Shown here: positions 1 through 16,362 of the stretch, one piece after another
Position numbering within the stretch: position 1 is the stretch's first letter
Layout of the letters: every line of letters starts with the position of its first letter
Origin: Echiichthys vipera
Lineage: Eukaryota > Chordata > Actinopteri > Perciformes > Trachinidae
Direction of reading: 5' to 3'
Length of the DNA: 64,000 nucleotides
NCBI GenBank assembly: GCA_963691815.1
Contig: OY829661.1
Span: 24,306,500 to 24,370,499, forward strand
The notes under the pieces: model-generated
What the model saw: only the letters and a program-made list of their open reading frames with translations
What the model was told of the DNA's origin: nothing
The model's database searches: none
Translations under genes and position numbers: made by a program

Positions 1-899
1 TGATTAAACGTCGGTGCCGTTGAGAAGTAAACGCAGAGCGAAAGAGTACAAACATGGAAGAGGAACAGTCATCTGGGTTGTGTATGCTCAGGCGGCGCTG
101 TGACTCATTAGCTGTGTGCTCCATTGTTTTTGGGGGGTAACACATTGCTGCATTTTTTTCTGTTTTATGGTTTTGTCTACAAATAACTTGTTCAGAGTGG
201 GCCCTGCTTTGGAGTTGACCCCCTTCTTTGTGTCGTATGACATCATTTCCCTATTGTGAGGCGATTTCTGCTTTGAATCCAAAGTAAAGTGATACTGTGC
301 CAGAAGCTTAGGGACACAACTTCACTCCCTCCTGTAAACAACAAGAGGCCAACCTACTATTAGCACAAACTTTGGACTGTGTTTGGTGGGAAAAGGCTCT
401 TTTTGTTGTGTATATATGAGTCAAACAAAGTGTTCTGAGTGACCAAATCTCAAACGTGTTTATTGCATCTGTGAGTGGTGTGGTTTTGTAGCGATGCAAG
501 TTCTGAAATAAAGCCAAGGAGGGCAAAGACAACAAGGGTGATTGATTATGATTTATTTTTTTTAGACTAAAACACTAAAGCTTTATCAGTCAAGTGCACC
601 AAAATTGTTTATCCAGTCCTATATTGTCAATATATATATTTACGGTGTATATACAGTACATATATCATAGCTTTTTTATCTGTCGGCGTATAAAACACCA
701 GTCAGTGCAAACACATTTTATTTGTATGCATGAAGGAGATTAAACTAACATGTTTGTTTGAACTCATCGAGTTCGGTTTGATTTATTTTAGAGTGGAGCA
801 GGAAGGTGATGCATACTTTGTCATTTTGAAGACAGGACAGGATCCCCCCACGGAAGGGAATAGTTCAGCGATTTATCAACGAAATGAAGATTGATGAAT
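1..899. other. No gene seen
   Basis: Mostly AT-rich unique sequence. The two short minus-strand open frames (88-282 and 308-535) have no recognisable motif. Confidence 0.5.
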
Positions 900-1140
900 T
901 TATAAGCAGGCAGGTAGGGTTAAGGGTCGAGGCAAACGGATCCAGAGGACATGGCTGTTGATCAGGTCAGGGGCAGGTCACGGGTAACAAGGGAAACACA
1001 GGAACAGATTAGGTACAGGTTCAGGTTCAGATGGGCTGAATATCTGCAGGGGAGGATGAGGGAAGTGGGAACAGGTGACCAGATGGGAGGATCAGGTGAC
1101 GGGGGTCTAAGGTGACTAAGGGGTTATTGCGGGGCAGGAG
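900..1140. repeat. LTR-like purine-rich interspersed repeat, copy 1
   Basis: A purine-rich block with many CAGG and CAGGTC motifs. The segment GATGAGGGAAGTGGGAACAG recurs almost exactly at 29,484-29,510 (GATGAGGAAAGTGGGAACAG). The texture resembles LTR-type repeats of fish, but I see no element ends. Confidence 0.4.
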
Positions 1141-1422
1141 GGATGGGCAATGAAGGGGTTTGATTGAACATTCAATACAATAAGTAGTCTCCATGATGTC
1201 ACCCTTTATGCTTCTGAAGAGCCAAAATGAAGCTCAAAGTGGGTGCCTCCCGGTGACGCCGGCCATCATCATCTTGGTAGTGCCTGACGCCTCCTACCTC
1301 CCTGCAAATCCAAAAGTGGGCAAATACGTGGAGGGTGGATGGAGCTGAGGCGGGCCAAATGTAGCCCACTGTCTTTGCTTGCCTGTGACGGCACCCACCT
1401 GTCACTCAAAGCGTTCAAGCCC

Positions 1423-2001
1423 TTAAAGTTGGACTCCATAAGATTTGAGATACATTGTTTCTAGCGACCTCTGTGGCGGCAAGATGTAATTGCAGGCGAC
1501 CCTGTTCTTTCAGAGCCTCCATCTTGTCCCGTTTAGGGTCAATTGGTGTGTTGACTTTTTTTTTGCGCTTTTGTTAACGTTATTGAAACACAATCACCTC
1601 TATACTTTCAGGTTGTCCCCAATATGTTACACTCTTAAATCCATACAAACACACATGTTCCTTTTAGACTTCTGCCCTTCCTACAAGCCTGACTCAGAAG
1701 TTGGAATTTCCGATTTCAAGTGAACGCAGCATGACCGTTGGTGACGATCTGGGCCGACAGCCCAACCGCTGTCAGCGTCGTCATTAACATGGCAGCCTAT
1801 GTACATCCAGCCCGCGAATGTCACCACAGACACGGAAACTGGAATACAGGGCAAAAAAGGCGAGCAGAAGTTCTTTCGTTTCTTTTCTTTTCTATTAGTG
1901 GGTAACATGATCAATCACCATGTTTTAACTCACCATTTGATAGATATTAACTTAAAAGGCAATTAAATAGATGGAAATCTTACCACCGAGTACAACTTTA
2001 A
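1423..2001 (+). mobile_element. TTAA-bounded MITE, family 1, copy 1
   Basis: It begins TTAAAGTTGGACTCCATAAG and ends GAGTACAACTTTAA, an imperfect terminal inverted repeat of about 24 bp with TTAA at both ends. Copy 2 (30,145-30,747) is alignable along the whole length. TTAA ends suggest piggyBac-type mobilisation, which is inference. The open frames inside (for example 1,490-1,723 and 1,681-1,914) are not a transposase. Confidence 0.75.
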
Positions 2002-2904
2002 TCATGCAGATTATGGGGACTGACTGGTTTTTCTGAGCCAGCTTCAAATGGCCGTTCGGGGAACTGCAGTCTTTGGCACTTCTGCACTGGCTTCATTTTT
2101 CAGCCTGGAGGTTTCCACTTAGTGGGAATCTAAGCATGCATTAGGGTTCACTAGAGTGCAGGAAAGTGGAATAGTACACACTGGAATACAGCAGAGTAGA
2201 ATAGAGGCTCAAATGTATGAAGTATAAGGTGTCTTGTGCCTGATTATCTAGCACGTCTGGGTGGGTAATGCAGAAATACTACTGATAATACTGATTTATT
2301 GTCAGTATGTGCTGCTTTATACAGCCCTGTCTCCTCCTCATACGGGTCAGACAAACACAGGGCTTTCACAGACTGATGTTGAAACCAGAGTTCTACGTTG
2401 TCTTGATTATGTGAATTACTTAACTTACATATAACCTAAATCACAAACAAACATAAATCTTTAAACACAAATCATCATCTTTTTCTAAACCAGGTAGTTT
2501 TCTTTGAATTCACAACATTAACCATGTGTCTAAAGCCATGAAAGGATCAGAGCTGGGGCTGAAAACCAGGTGTGACAGAGCTCTAAGAGGCATCATCTTA
2601 AAGTCCATTATAAAGCTACAGTATAACCAACAATTTGAGTAATTGCCAGTGCAATAAAATCTAAATAGAATTGAAGTAATTCTATACCTCATACACCTTT
2701 AAATGTGTTTCAACATGCCATACACTCCTTTTCATAATTTCATCGTTCCAGAAATGTGTGCCAGCTGGATTTTACCTCGTTTGGAACTGAAATTATAAAT
2801 ACCTTTCTTTGTGTGTGTTATTGTTACTTAAGACGATTGAAGGAGAAACACTTTTGAAAATTGGTTTATGTTACGGTCTGAGATCTGACAGCATGGTTCT
2901 AGGT

Positions 2905-4440
<1,536 letters not shown>

Positions 4441-4663
4441 TAGAAGGATAGCTTGGCTTATTTGAAGTGGGGTTGTATGAGTACTTATCAAGAGTCAGGT
4501 TATTACTTATAGCAGATAGTGATTAGCTGCTGTGGATTGGGACAGCAACTGCAGCAAAACACACTTTAGTTGGTTATTACTCCTGTCTACTGTAGGTAAT
4601 ATGCTGACTATCAATAAATACCTCATACAACCGCACTTCAAAATAGCGGAACTATCCCTTTAA
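4441..4663. mobile_element. MITE with about 37-bp terminal inverted repeats, family 3
   Basis: The left end AGGATAGCTTGGCTTATTTG...GGTTGTATGAG is matched by the reverse complement of the right end, GGGATAGTTCCGCTATTTTG...GGTTGTATGAG (about 30 of 37 positions). The right terminus is CCCTTTAA. The internal sequence is non-coding. This is the layout of a common teleost MITE. Confidence 0.7.
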
Positions 4664-5412
4664 GGTTCTTGCACACTGAGTCAAATGCATTTTTTATTAT
4701 TGTATTCGTTGTGAAAATTCAACCAATTGTTCTACTTTCACTGGAGCAGCTCCAGTGTGACATCCACTTATATATTAATACTTGTATTTGCATTTTGGAT
4801 GATGACGTTTGCATGGACGGTGGCTGTGAGTGGTCAAACAACGCTCCCTTTGACGGATACGAAAAATAGACGTGAGGTTGTTTTTATTTTTAAACATGCG
4901 ACAATTTCAACAAGAAATAAAGACTCAGTGAGCAAAGACCTCGCCTGTCTGATCCTAAATTTTCATTGTATTGTTTGTAATACTGGAGCAAACTTACCTG
5001 CATACAAGAACAATGCTGCTCTCTTTTAGCATTATGTAGACAATTGCATATTTAAGACTCTCTTACGTTTTGGTTCTTGTTTATATATATATATACAGAG
5101 TCTGTCTATATAGGCTGCTTTATATATCACATTAAATTAGGATATTACAGTAGGTTATAGGCAATATTGGAAACATGAAATCAGGAAATCATCTGTGATG
5201 TGATTCATCTGCTGTTCGTTCCTGTTTTGCCTTGAATCAAATGGGTAAATGACTGTTTTACGTTGTGTTTGTGTTTGTGTGAGTGAGTGGGCGGGTGGGT
5301 GAGTGACTGTACCTTTGTGTGAGACCGAGAGAGGAAGCATGTGTGTACACTTTCAATGTTTTGTCTGTGGTTTAAGTGCCCAGACTATATTCTCATCCTG
5401 TCTGCGTGTACC

Positions 5413-8159
<2,747 letters not shown>

Positions 8160-8412
8160 ACCTATGTTCCCCGGGTCATATGTTCCCTGCTGCGTATATG
8201 ACCGGGAAACATGTTCAACCTATGTTCCCCTTTCTGTTATTTTTTCCACAATCAGTGCTGAATTCCATGGCAAATAGGCTTGTGTAGACCCTAACACTAC
8301 CCCCCTAACCCTGACCCTAACACTGAGCCCAACCGTTACCCCTAACAAAATGCTAAATCAAATCAGCTGAGGCGGGCAGGGAACATAGGACCTGGGGACT
8401 ATAGGAATGACC
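8160..8412. repeat. TATGTTCCC / telomere-like CCCTAA interspersed repeat
   Basis: CCTATGTTCC motifs occur at 8,161, 8,179 (TATGTTCCC) and 8,219, and in inverted form GGGAACATAGG at 8,379. Between them lies a degenerate CCCTAA-type stretch at 8,287-8,345 (ACCCTAACAC, CCTAACCCTGACCCTAAC, CCCCTAAC). The arrangement suggests a small inverted-repeat element. The class is unknown. Confidence 0.5.
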
Positions 8413-10640
8413 CCTCTGGGTGGATGGATGGGTCAAAATAAAGGTTGGACTTTGACACAGGATAGCAGTGTTTTTTGATTTTAACCATGAGGTTTGTCTC
8501 TCTAAACATGAGGTGGATGCAGAACAGAAAAGGGCTTGAGTTGGCGGTGGTCTCACATAGCCAGATGTCCAAAGAGCTGTGGCCTTGCAGAAATGATAGC
8601 GAAGAGAGCAGTTTGGTTGTCACTAAATCTGAATAACATAGATCCACTTGAGCCTGTGTGAGGCATCAGAGGGGTTTGGGGTTTTGTATGAAACCAAACA
8701 TCCTGCAGTGTAGCTTACTAGTTCCCAATTATGCTGGCATATGACGCCCTAAGAGAACACTTTGTCCATTTGGTTGTGACTCTGCGTCACAGGCTGTATA
8801 TGTCCTGTTGACTGTTGGATTTGAATACATCTTAGTGTCTTAAACAGGAAAACAGAGTCAAAGATACTGAGGAAAAAAGATGATAAAAGAGAGATAGCGA
8901 CTTGACAGACAATAGTCTGACAAAATGAAAACTTTAGCAGAGATGGGCTACTCACAAACCTTCCTGTGACCCCTTAGGGCCTCCTTTTTAGCTGGGAACC
9001 ATTAACCCCAGCCTGTCAGCATTTGAAGTCTTCTAAAGGAGTTAGCAGGGCTTTAATGTCGAATTGTTGGAAACTATAATTCTGTTTCTGTGTGGAATAT
9101 GTTCATATCTCCTCTGTCAAACCAGCCGCCACTAACTCTCATCAAGCAGAGAAAATGTAGTAACAAGGCTTGCAAAGCTAGCTAGCTGTCTACAAAATTG
9201 TTTAAATGAGATGCGTTGGTTTGACCGTTGAGATATGAGAGACGGCTAGCTTGCACATATCTAGTACAGAACACAGCTTCTACAGCACCTTCTTCCTGTA
9301 TTTACTCTCTTGCTCCCCCCCCTGACACATGTAACCAATGAGCACAGTAAACATGCTCACCTGGTGATGCATTTTTGGTTCGCATGGATTTTTCTCTGTG
9401 TGAAACTAAACTGAACCAAGGGGGAAACACTGATTCCGACCAAAGCAAACAAATTAGGTGTGTGAAAACTCCCCTAAATAGTTTTATGACTGTTTATCAC
9501 CTGGAAAAAGAGGAAACTCTTCTTTAAGCATCCTTCACATGTTGAGCTCTTGCACCTCAAACACCAGCAAGTGATTTTTCTCAAGGCGAGCTCGTGGAAC
9601 CCACAGAAACCAAAAAAATCCCTAAAGCTGCCCGACTATGTATGACCACCCCTGCTGCCAGATTTCTCCTCTGCCAGCTGCTGTAGCCTAATTAGCCATT
9701 TCAAGAATCACCAAGCCAGAGGAGATGTGTTTCCATGTATGTGAATTTCCCTCACCAGTCATTCACTTCAACATGTTTCCCACCCTCCACGACTACAAAT
9801 CTGCATATGGCGCACATCTGGGCCTTTATTCATGAACATTCAGGGTACTGAGGTGGTTATCTGATGAGAGGAACACACAAGGAAAACTGGCAGGCCTTTT
9901 TGCTTACTGTGTGACTGACTGGATGTTGACAGAGAGGCGGTTTGAGAAATAAATGTGATTCGGACCCCACAGGGCTCAATCAGATTGGTATACACAAGTG
10001 CTTTTGTTAGTTTCTTGAGAAAAGTCCCTCTGTTGCATCTTCTAAGCTGAAACAATGACAACAGTTTATACCCTTTGATTATTTAAAATCAAATCAAAGA
10101 ACAGCTTTGGTTCACGAGGGATTTCCATCTTACATAAATAAAGAGACAATTGCACACACACACAAATGCAAACAAAATCATCTCTAATTGGATTAGGGCA
10201 GCTCTTTGGGCTGATTCACTGACCATGGAGGCCTTGTCCTCTGATAAGTAGGGATCTAACCAGCGCTGGTTGTCTGTGTACTGACCTCCACAGTCGCTGA
10301 GTGTCCACTGACACCTGACACAGCCAGCTTATTCTCCCCACTGGAGCCTAATGTCTGCTGATAGCGGAGACCACCATACCCTCTTTAGTTTGGGTGCAGT
10401 GGGCCGCGTACACATAGGCCAAGCAAGTCTGTCACCCTCCATCCACCCACCTCTCATTAGGACGAGACAACCTGTTTCTGTGCAAATGACTCTTGCTTGT
10501 ATTCTATGCGGGTGGTGGCTCAGGGGTTTCCCACTCACTGTGTCTCCCTGGATGATAGATAATAATTAGACCCAGGGCTGTGCTAAAATACCCTCAGAGT
10601 CTGGTTCGGGTTGGATTTATACAAGCATTTAACATTATGT
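8413..10640. other. No gene seen
   Basis: Unique sequence apart from the candidate fragment at 9,325-9,480. The short open frames on both strands have no family resemblance. Confidence 0.45.
9325..9480. repeat. Candidate interspersed MITE-like fragment
   Basis: The segment GGTGATGCATTTTTGGTTCG followed by AACTAAACTGAACCAAG and GTGTGAAAACTCCCCTAAA resembles a repeat I associate with teleosts. No second copy is in the window and the ends are unclear. Confidence 0.3.
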
Positions 10641-10899
10641 GGCTTTGAGAACAATTTAGAAAAATTATACCCCACTGTTAGTGGTCTTAAGTTGTGGCTT
10701 TTCCCACTACATAGAGCATGTGCATGGCAAGAGCATGTAACAGCATGAAACCTGCCTGATATTAATAGTACGCACGGCAGCAAATTTAGCAGGGAGGTAG
10801 CTAACTGGGAGACCCCACCAACAGCGCTGCAGTTTTCCCATGCTTTATTCAGTGTAGCTGTGATTGCAAGTGGACTCATTAACTTTTCTACAGTACATA

Positions 10900-12130
10900 C
10901 AGTGCCTGTAGAAAGTCCTGATGCCCTTTTCAAATAGTCACTTCTTTGTTTTACACCCTGAAATGTTAATACAAAGATAAATATATTTTTTCCAGCGTGA
11001 TTTACACATTTTGCCTTACAACATTACAGTGAAATTTCTTTTTTCTAAATTTCTGAAAAGACGGCATGAGGCCACCTTCTGTTTTAATTACAGCCGTCTG
11101 ACTGTTTGGATATGTCTCTTTCAGCTTTGAGCACCTAGATTGGGAAATATTTACTATACTACTATACTTTCAGCAGAACTGTTGGAGTTCAGTCAAATTC
11201 TGTGGTGAGCGGTGATCGACTGCACTCTTCAAGTCCATCCACAGATGTTTCATAGGGTTCAGGTCAGGGGTCTGACTGGGCCACTCTAGGACATTCACCT
11301 TCCTGTCCTTTAGCCACTGTGTTGTTTCCAAGTGTCTAACAGAGGGCTGCAGGTTTTCTTTAAGAATTTAGGTGTATTTGGCAGCATCCATTTTCCCTTC
11401 AATCCTGACCAACTGCCCAGTCCCTGCTGAAGAGAAACAAACCCACAACATAATGCTGCCACCACCAGGCTTCCCTGTAGGGATGGTTGGTTTTGGGTGG
11501 TGTGCTGTGTTTGGTTTACACCAAACATAGAGCTTGGAGTACAGCCCAAAAAGTTCAGTTTTATGTCTCATCTGACCATAAAACCTTTTGCTACATGCCA
11601 TCAGAATCTTCAGTATGTTTTTACGAGACTCAGTGTGACATTTTTTCAGAAGAGGCTTCTTTCTTGCCACCCTGACATACATGTAGAACTTGTGAATTTG
11701 TTGTCACATGCACAGATCGACTAACCTCTGCCATTTAGACTTGTAACTCCTTCAAGGTCACCATGGGCCTCTTGGTAGCTTCCCTGATCAATCTTTTCCT
11801 GGCTCAGTCATCCAGTATGGAGGGGCGGCCCGATCAAGGCAAGGTCTGGGTGGAGCCATATGCCTTCCACTTCTGGACAACACTCTGAACGGTCCTCAGA
11901 GGGATTGTTAAAGTTTTTGAAATCTTTTTATATCCATCTCCTAACTTGTGCCTATCAAAAACTTTATCCCGGAGCTCTTTTGAAAGCATCTTCCCAACGA
12001 TGGTGAATTCTATGCGTTACCATGCGATACTAGGAGTGGAATCCTCAAGGAACAGCTGATTTTACTCAGAAGTAATCAAAGCCACCACAGTTGATGTCAG
12101 GTGGAGGCCAATTAACTTGATGTGTAATTT
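10900..12130 (-). mobile_element. Degenerate Tc1/mariner DNA transposon
   Basis: The left end begins CAGTGCCTGTAGAAAG directly after a TA dinucleotide (10,898-10,899), as expected for Tc1-type termini. The interior is a disrupted transposase on the minus strand. I could not identify a right terminal repeat, so the right boundary is approximate and that end may be deleted. Confidence 0.8.
11195..12012 (-). pseudogene. Tc1-type transposase, inactivated
   Basis: Read on the minus strand from 12,012, the N-terminal DNA-binding part starts with GKMLSKELRDKVF and continues to HKLGDGYKKISKTL and RTVQSVVQKWKAYGS. In-frame stops follow. From 11,682 the catalytic part reads ELFGLYSKLYVWCKPNTAHH and GGGSIMLWVCFSSAGTGQLV, a clear Tc1 match. 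The first catalytic aspartate segment (normally WSDET) is replaced by YGQMRH. The region that normally reads SPDLNPIE has become TPEPMKHLW. Several stops and these losses make it non-functional. A full Tc1 transposase is about 340 residues, and most of that length is traceable here. Confidence 0.88.
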
Positions 12131-12595
12131 CGCTACTAGATGAGTGTGCCGATCTGTTTTGTTTCTGGTGTGTCATGTTTGAAGTCAGAAATGTGCTGGA
12201 AACAGGGTAAGTAAGCAGTAGAAAGCAGCATTGAGGTCGGTTAAAATATTACAGTGGTTACTTTTTTTTTGTATCTCTTTCAAACTCGGCACAGACTAAA
12301 TTGGAACAATGTCCAAGTGCTGCTTAGGCGTGGGACAGAATTTGTGGCTGAGATGACAAAGAGCAGCAGAAGTTACAGATGGATGCTACCCTCCGCGTCG
12401 TAGCATCGCACCGGAAAAGTGGTGAAAATTAGTGTCCACCAGGGTGTCATGTTTCCATCACATCATCATAAATACCCATGACTACTGAAGAGTCATTTGT
12501 CCAAGGGAACGAATGCCGAGTGTAACTTTTCCCACTAAAGACAAAAGCCAGATGTTAGTGGGTGTTAGTGGTTTCTTCGTCCAGTGGGAAAGGGG

Positions 12596-12840
12596 CTTAA
12601 ATAAGGTGTTGGGCCGCCACGAACCCCAGAACAACTTCAATGCTCATTGGATTTTACAAGTCTCATGAGTTTTGCTGGAGGGATGAACACAGTTCTCCCC
12701 TCCTAATGATGGTGATGGCTCCAAAATCTCCCATATCTGGTGACTGCAAAGGCCGTAGCATGTGATTTGCATCATTTCCATTCCCCTCAAATCATTCAGA
12801 GGCTTCTTGGGCCCTACAGAACGGAGACATCTGCATTCCC
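12596..12840. mobile_element. Fragment of a second DNA transposon (mariner-like, class uncertain)
   Basis: TTAAATAAGGTGTTGGGCCG, followed by ACTTCAATGCTCATTGGATT, ATGAACACAGTTCTCCCCTC and CTCCAAAATCTCCCATATCT, matches a widespread fish transposon segment as I remember it. No intact frame remains. It abuts the repeat that begins near 12,850. Confidence 0.5.
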
Positions 12841-12849
12841 ATAATGATT

Positions 12850-13340
12850 CTCCTCTTATTTAATCAGATTTTTTTTAGTGGCATGGCAATGTGGGTTCAG
12901 TCAGTCCACCACTTTGGTCCACACCGAGCGATCTCAACAACTATGACATGGATTTCTAACTTTGTACAGAGATTCATGATCACTGAGGACAAAGACTTTG
13001 GGGATCCTGTGACATTTCCAGCGCCACTATGAGGTTGACATTTGTGGTTTAAAATGAAATGTCTCAACAATTATGGATCATCATGAGGTTTTGCAGATAC
13101 AATTATAATAACTATGGTGATCCTCTGATTTTTCATCTAGTGCCATCATCAGGTAAAAAAATGCAATTGGTCCAATAATTTGGATATTTGACCAAATATC
13201 TGCAAAACTAGCAACCTTCACATCAGCCTTAGCAGATTTTAGCATGCAAAACTAAGGTGGTGTACACTATACCTGAGCATGTTAGCATTGTCATTGTGAG
13301 CATGTTAGCATGGCGATGTTAGCAGACCAAGTAATGAGTA
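12850..13340 (-). repeat. Interspersed repeat family 4, copy 1 (GCATGTTAGCAT type)
   Basis: It contains CGATCTCAACAACTATGACA, GAAATGTCTCAACAATTATG and GAGCATGTTAGCATTGTCAT. The partner at 26,905-27,440 carries the same motifs in the opposite orientation. This is a long non-coding repeat common in teleosts; I cannot assign its class. Confidence 0.6.
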
Positions 13341-14829
13341 AATTGCACTGAAGTTAGAAATTTATATCAATGTATATTTTATGATGCTTAATGGTTCAAT
13401 GTCACGACTAGAAATATGAAAACAAATAGGAAATGGATGTTGTGGAGTCCAAAGTTAACCAGCGGTAATGTTTATCAGCTGCCTGGTGTTTGCCTCACGA
13501 GTGGATACAAATAAAAACGCATCAAATGCAATCAAGTGCAACAAGTTGATGGTATAAAACACGATGGAAAGTAATCGATTGCAGCTTTGCAGAAGTGCAT
13601 GGCAGTACAGCACGCCACATTGAGTGGGAACAAACAGCAAATGAGTTAAACCTTTGCAGAGTGGATGTTCAGTCCTACTACATGTCAACAAACCATCATT
13701 AAATGCTGTGGGAATTTTGTTGTTTGAAAAGGAAATTAATCATTGTTACCCTTTCTTCCTCAAACATAGATCACCAACAAAATGCTAGATGCGATCAATC
13801 TCTCTTTTCTGCACATGCTCATCTGACAGTCCCATCTAATTATGGTTAGAAAAAGTGGGGGATGACGCTCATTATCATGGGTGGAGAAGTTCTCTCTATT
13901 CCTCTCCTTCACTTTTTGACATATGCTGTAATTCATAGGAGAGTGGTGCGTGTTAAATACCGAGCATAGCCTGCACTCTCCTTCGACTTAGCTGGTGGTC
14001 TGACTGAATTATGGTTAAGGAAATGTTTTGTGCATGTGTGTGTTTTTAACTTTTAAAAGGACAGAAAGAACCACTCTCGACAAAACTATCCTAAAAGCAT
14101 CCATTATGTCCTGCCTCATGTGCTGTCTATGAACACCACATGTTGCTGGTCAACAGCAAGAAAAATACGACTTTCTAAATCACTTGTGGCAGGTTTACAG
14201 TACACTTCCCTCGCTGCGTGTCTGTCCTACTCTCTCTGTGTCTGCTCTTGCACAAACACACACATAAACACACGTATAAAACCACACTCATACATATGCA
14301 GTGGCCAACATGAGACACCATCATTCAAGTATTCAAGGAGATAATCTGTCCATGGACGGTGGTTGTTGTCTTTTTTTCTGTGTGACTGCAATCCCTAAAA
14401 GTGATTCTACACACGCATAGACAACTTAAACTGTCTTAGTCTCATATGTAAAGTCTGTCAACAGTGAAACGAACACCACATTTCTATCACCCTGAATTTA
14501 AAATGCGCTCTAGAAATGATCTTTACACAGCAATACAATACTCTGTAAACAAAGACTGATATCTGAGTGACAAATACTCAGATCATTTATATAAAGAATA
14601 AGTACATCTTTCTTATAGTCAGTCAGTATTGTCTGTGTAAAGCCTGATATTCATCTGTGCCATAAGGCCCCATTGTTGTCCAAAAACAATTAAAAACAAA
14701 ATGTCACATACAGTCAATTCCTACATACAGTCAATGCTGCTACTCTAGATGAATTATAGGCAGCTAAAAACTGGGCAGTTGTAAAAGCTAATTTTTCATG
14801 GCTGAAATTGTTCCCAAGAAGTACACTCA
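13341..14829. other. No gene seen
   Basis: AT-rich unique sequence with no coding or structural signal that I recognise. Confidence 0.45.
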
Positions 14830-15217
14830 ATGCACTAAATCCACAAAGAAATGCACACATCCCGTATTCAGAAATTGTGCCTTTAAACGACCTGTCAGGA
14901 CTTCCTGTACGATTGTGATGTCACAGCTATACTATATAAAGATAGAAAGTGCTGCTACAGCGCCGTTACAGCCATTCCCCAGACAGCAGAGGCTGAAAAG
15001 CTGACCAATCAGAGCAGACAGGTCTTTTTCATGAGGGGGTCTTAAAGAAACAGGCGCTAAGATGGAGCGTTTCAGACAGAGGGTGAATACAGGTATATTC
15101 AGATAGACAGTATGAAAAATAATGTGTTCTTTAAACACTAAAGCATGTAAACATTTTCTATTAGAAACCTAAAATACAAGTGGGAAACTGAAAATGAGCA
15201 GAATATGGGACCTTTAA
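14830..15217 (+). mobile_element. MITE family 2, copy A (5' end missing)
   Basis: It contains GCTGACCAATCAGAGCAGAC, CTTAAAGAAACAGGCGCTAA and GGGTGAATACAGGTATATTC and ends AATATGGGACCTTTAA. The same landmarks occur in inverted order at 42,936-44,111. Copy B starts with the exact inverse TTAAAGGTCCCATATT, so the family has 16-bp terminal repeats. Copy A lacks the left one. Confidence 0.75.
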
Positions 15218-15559
15218 CAGGACAGGTTACATGATGGACACCTGGCCCAACCCTATCCGTGCAAAACATAAACGATAAACTATAAATCGTGGTAAACATA
15301 GGTATATTTTAAATACTGTACTTACAGACAGCACTTAGGTGACTCTAAAAGGAGATGGGTGAAGATGCTTTGGCTATACAGTTACACAATGTGCTATCTA
15401 CCTAGGAGTGCAAGGAAAAACAAAATGGCCTCCTCCCAGGTTCAAAGGGCAAGAAACAAGGCCCTGTAAACAAAAGGAGCACTATCTAGTGGCTGCAAAA
15501 TCCACTGAAAGTTTTTTTCTCAGGTCAGATCAATATATTCATTCCATGTGGTTTGGAAA

Positions 15560-15812
15560 AAATCCTGGGTGAGGGGTTAAAATAAGTGCATTTGTAATGT
15601 AGCTGCAGTGGACACACAGGACATGAAGAGGACATGATCCAGGGTTGATCCTGGGTGAAAGTCCTGTCTTTGTTTGACCCATCCACCGCTGTGACCTTTT
15701 CCGAACACAGACTTGTCGCTCTCACTTATGGAGCACTTGGTCATGAGCATCCAATATTGCACGGATAGGTTTACAGTTGAAAGCCAGGCGCATTCATGCA
15801 GAAGCTCAAGGG
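15560..15812 (+). repeat. Interspersed repeat family 5, copy 1
   Basis: GATCCTGGGTGAAAGTCCTG, TTTGACCCATCCACCGC, CACAGACTTGTCGCTCTCAC and CAATATTGCACGGATAGG recur in the same order at 28,890-29,105. Non-coding; class unknown. Confidence 0.6.
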
Positions 15813-16362
15813 TGCCTCGTGCATTGAAAAAACAGCGGTATTTGACGCCATGTGAATAGTATGCTTGGAGTTGAGCGTGAGAATGTGTTGCCACAGACAA
15901 AGAGCTACACTAGCCACATGGAGCCCATCATTCCCCCCTTTTTAGCTCTATTTTGTCCTCCACCAATCCTTGAGGGAATTAGGAAGCAGCCATATGCTAA
16001 AAGTTTGTCTGCTGAGCAAGTGATGTAGCTACAGTGGGTATACAGTCCATAAAACTAGAACAATTACCTGAAAGATGAAGCAGATATTACATCATTTTTA
16101 CATTTGTGTTGCTTTCTGTTCAAACTAAGAACATTTACACCCCAATGTCGCTGGATTTAGCAAAACACAAACAGCTAAAAGGTGCATATTGAGCCGTTAT
16201 GGTTGCAGCTTCTCTGATTCCTCCAGCCAAGAGGTTTAGATGACTTCACTATTACCAGAAAAAAAAATCTCTCCTTCCCACAGAATAGGTCAAAAACGTT
16301 TCATGTTGTGTGATATCAAAATGGGAGCCAGTCCTTCTCATTAAACCAAAGCATAAAAGTTC

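Noticed and set aside
8287..8345. True interstitial telomere
   Set aside because: Units are degenerate and sit inside a repeat with its own flanking motifs; not a (TTAGGG)n array.
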